Translations under genes and position numbers: made by a program
Shown: piece after piece, positions 61,688-64,000 of the stretch
Layout of the letters: the number at the start of each line of letters is the position of its first letter
How positions within the stretch are numbered: the stretch's first letter is position 1
Notes under the pieces: model-generated
Seen by the model: only the letters and a program-made list of their open reading frames with translations
The model's database searches: none
Told to the model about the DNA's origin: nothing
Assembly: GCA_001414325.1 (NCBI GenBank)
Contig: LLKB01000001.1
Location: 186,001 to 250,000 of the forward strand
Direction: 5' to 3'
From: Butyribacter intestini
GTDB lineage: Bacteria > Bacillota > Clostridia > Lachnospirales > Lachnospiraceae
Length of the DNA: 64,000 nucleotides

Positions 61688-63988
61688 TTATTTTTCAGAT
61701 TCATTTATTGCCTTAATTGTCTGCTGTATATCTTCATATTTTAATTCATCAGGTGTAAATGAAAGTGTTGAGTGAATAGGGACACCGCCAAAACCGCATT
61801 TAAGGTCTTTTAATTCTTCTTCTAATGTCTTTTCAGAGTCCTCTTTATGCTGTGCTTTTACACATTTCATAAGCATATCGTCAAGAGGAGCTTTGTTTTT
61901 GGCAAATCGTTCTACATCCTCGCAGGTTGCAGCCTTGTTTACGACAAACGGAATTGTTACTGTAGATAAGACAGATACTTTCTTTGCTTCTTTTATATCT
62001 CTTGATGATGCTCCGATAAGTATCTTATAATCACCTGACGGTGCATACCAGTCGTGTATTGTTTCATTATAATATGCCCATGCTCTGAATCCGAGAGTGA
62101 ATGTGACCGTTTTTGTCTCGCCGGGAACAAGTTTTACTTTGGCAAAATTCCTTAATTCTTTAACCGGTCTGTTATCTTCATCTATATGATTTTCAATGTA
62201 AAGCTGCACGATTTCGGCACCCTCGACTTCGCCGATGTTCGTTATATCAACGCTGACTGTTACATTATCGTTATCTTTAAATGAAAAATTATTTTCTGAT
62301 GCACTCTTACCGTTTATTTTCATATTATCATATCTGAATTTAGTATAGCTTAATCCGTAGCCAAATGGGAAAAGTATATCCATTTTCTTCTTATCATAAT
62401 ATCTGTAACCGATAAAAATTCCTTCGTTGTAATTTACCTTATCTCTGTTGCCTGGGAAGTTTAAGTATGCAGGTGTGTCCTCAATACGGAGAGGGAAAGA
62501 CTCTGCAAGTTTTCCGGATGGATTGGCCACTCCGAACAAAAGATTGACGGCTGCTGCTCCTGAGGCTTCTCCGGCGAGATACATTTCAAGAACGGCATTT
62601 ACTTTGTCAAGCCACGGCATAGTAATGGAAGAACCATTGTGCAGCACAACAACAACATTTTTCTGTACCTTGCATATTTCCTCTATAAGCTCGTTCTGGC
62701 ATTTAGGCATATCAATATGTTTTCTGTCAAAGCCTTCATTTTCAAATGCGTCCGGAAGTCCGGCAAAAATCACGGCAATATCCGCATTTTTTGCAGCATT
62801 AACCGCCTCGTTTAAAAGTGTCTCGTCAGTAATGTCATTATCGGTATTATAACCTTTAGCATATGTAACATCAGCAAACTGTTTTGCCGAATTTAATGCA
62901 CTGTCTATTTTATGGCAGTTTATGTGGCTTGAACCGCCACCCTGAATACGGGGCTTGTCAGCAAATTCGCCGATAAATGCAATCTTCTGGTTTTTGCTGA
63001 GTGGGAGTGCACCGTTATTTTTTAAAAGAACGGCACAGTTTTCAGCAGTTTCCTTTGCAATCTCATGATGCCATTCCATATCGTATTTAAAACCGGAATG
63101 TTTATCCTTTGAGATAAGTGACTTATCAACAAGTGTGAGTATTCGCCTGACGGCAGTATCTAAAGTTTCCATATCAAGCGAGCCATTATTTACGGCTTTC
63201 ACGATAAGTTTATCTGTTTCACCGTGGCTTGACGGCATTTCAAGGTCTAGTCCTGCCTTAAGAGCCTTTACTCTGTCATTCATTGCACCCCAGTCAGTCA
63301 TGACAAGCCCCTTAAACCCCCATTTGTCTCTCAATGTATCAGTGAGGAGCATTTTATTTTCGCATGAATACTCGCCATTTATCTGATTGTAGCTGCACAT
63401 TATAGTCCACGGCTGAGCCTGTTTTACGACTTTTTCAAAAGCAGTAAGATAAATCTCGTTGAGCGTACGCTCGTCAATCTCGGCACTTATGCTCATTCTG
63501 CGCCATTCCTGATTGTTTGCGGCAAAATGTTTAAGACTTGTACCAATGTCATTTTTCTGCACACCATTTACAAAAGCAGCACCCATCTCGCCGGCAAGAT
63601 AAGGGTCCTCAGAAAAATATTCAAAATTTCGTCCGCATAAAGGTGAGCGTTTCATATTAATGCCCGGTCCGAGCAAAACAGATATATCTTCACTCTGACA
63701 CTCTTTACCAAGAGCATTTCCAACATTTTCTATAAGCTCCCTGTCAAAAGAGCAGGCGAGGGCAGAAGCGGTTGGAAAGCAGATGGCTTCAATACTGTCA
63801 AGAAGTCCGAAATGTGCAGGACTGTCATCCTCTTTTCTTAGTCCGTGAGGACCATCCGAAACCATAGCCGAAGGAAGGTTGAGTCTGTCAATCCTTTTTG
63901 TGTGCCAGGCATCAGCGGCAGAGCAAAGAGAAGCTTTTTCTTCAAGTGTCATCTCTGAAATAAGTTTGTCAATATTGATTTTTTCCAT
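61688..63988 (-). CDS. Glycoside hydrolase family 3 beta-glucosidase
   Basis: Enzyme of 766 residues without a signal peptide, so probably cytosolic. GH3 N-terminal barrel about 1-310 (MVSDGPHGLRKE, SLKHFAANNQEWRR, nucleophile Asp in GLVMTDWGAMND), C-terminal alpha/beta domain about 330-540 (IAFIGEFADKPRIQGGGSSH, EGFDRKHIDMP), fibronectin-III-like domain about 585-660 and a 90-residue tail. It likely splits beta-glucosides from plant fibre. The gene is complete, its start lying 12 bp inside the window edge; only part of its upstream region is visible. Confidence 0.93.
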   Translation of the reverse strand: MEKINIDKLISEMTLEEKASLCSAADAWHTKRIDRLNLPSAMVSDGPHGLRKEDDSPAHFGLLDSIEAICFPTASALACSFDRELIENVGNALGKECQSEDISVLLGPGINMKRSPLCGRNFEYFSEDPYLAGEMGAAFVNGVQKNDIGTSLKHFAANNQEWRRMSISAEIDERTLNEIYLTAFEKVVKQAQPWTIMCSYNQINGEYSCENKMLLTDTLRDKWGFKGLVMTDWGAMNDRVKALKAGLDLEMPSSHGETDKLIVKAVNNGSLDMETLDTAVRRILTLVDKSLISKDKHSGFKYDMEWHHEIAKETAENCAVLLKNNGALPLSKNQKIAFIGEFADKPRIQGGGSSHINCHKIDSALNSAKQFADVTYAKGYNTDNDITDETLLNEAVNAAKNADIAVIFAGLPDAFENEGFDRKHIDMPKCQNELIEEICKVQKNVVVVLHNGSSITMPWLDKVNAVLEMYLAGEASGAAAVNLLFGVANPSGKLAESFPLRIEDTPAYLNFPGNRDKVNYNEGIFIGYRYYDKKKMDILFPFGYGLSYTKFRYDNMKINGKSASENNFSFKDNDNVTVSVDITNIGEVEGAEIVQLYIENHIDEDNRPVKELRNFAKVKLVPGETKTVTFTLGFRAWAYYNETIHDWYAPSGDYKILIGASSRDIKEAKKVSVLSTVTIPFVVNKAATCEDVERFAKNKAPLDDMLMKCVKAQHKEDSEKTLEEELKDLKCGFGGVPIHSTLSFTPDELKYEDIQQTIKAINESEK

Positions 63989-64000
63989 AAAATTAAATCC

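Overview
The window reads as chromosome of a low-GC, spore-forming Firmicute, most likely a Lachnospiraceae gut bacterium. The evidence is spoVT, yabP, yabQ and spoIIE, a Thr T-box ahead of thrS, a VanZ-like protein, Ig-like (BIG2) surface proteins and a GH3 glucosidase. Species cannot be fixed from the sequence alone. No rRNA, phage, transposase or CRISPR array was seen.

Layout. 1-2.6 kb: the end of an ABC ATPase, a PilZ protein, a DUF1292 protein and an unknown protein. 2.6-6.7 kb: a PucR-type regulator followed by an iron-type alcohol dehydrogenase and a class III aminotransferase, which look like an amine-nitrogen module (taurine or an omega-amino acid). 6.8-12.2 kb: an HPt protein, response regulator, kinase and Bce-type ABC pair, probably for antimicrobial-peptide sensing and resistance. 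12.4-14.2 kb: an AAA/PD-(D/E)XK protein. 14.3-20.6 kb: two facing clusters of small secreted proteins, one under a PadR regulator with HAAS-like membrane partners, the other with its own two-permease ABC transporter. 20.6-27.4 kb: a regulator remnant, a large secreted CAP-domain protein and a two-component system. 27.7-31.6 kb: a DUF4143 ATPase, an ATPase fragment and thrS with its T-box.

32-41 kb is core: spoVT, HU, rqcP, yabP, yabQ, divIC, spoIIE, tilS, hpt, ftsH. 41.3-47 kb: a SEC-C protein, a soluble kinase / HD-GYP / CheA-like phosphorelay, veg and an exonuclease. 47-52 kb: a papain-type secreted protease, an AI-2E family exporter, a VanZ-like protein and two tRNAs. 52.6-57.7 kb: ispF, then a divergent bioY / hotdog protein / thiolase / acyl-CoA ligase locus with a BirA-like operator lying across two back-to-back promoters. 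57.7-64 kb: a BIG2 protein, icd, a MYG1 protein and a GH3 beta-glucosidase.

The points most worth following are: (1) the biotin-type divergent locus, whose gene set matches the uncharacterised BirA-regulated yhfS/yhfT genes of Bacillus plus a hotdog enzyme; (2) two near-identical, potentially pseudoknotted leaders directly ahead of rqcP and of the VanZ-like gene, 18 kb apart; (3) at least four families of dispersed palindromic intergenic repeats, one copy flanked by a 13-bp direct repeat; and (4) 39-bp in-frame tandem repeats inserted in two unrelated proteins.
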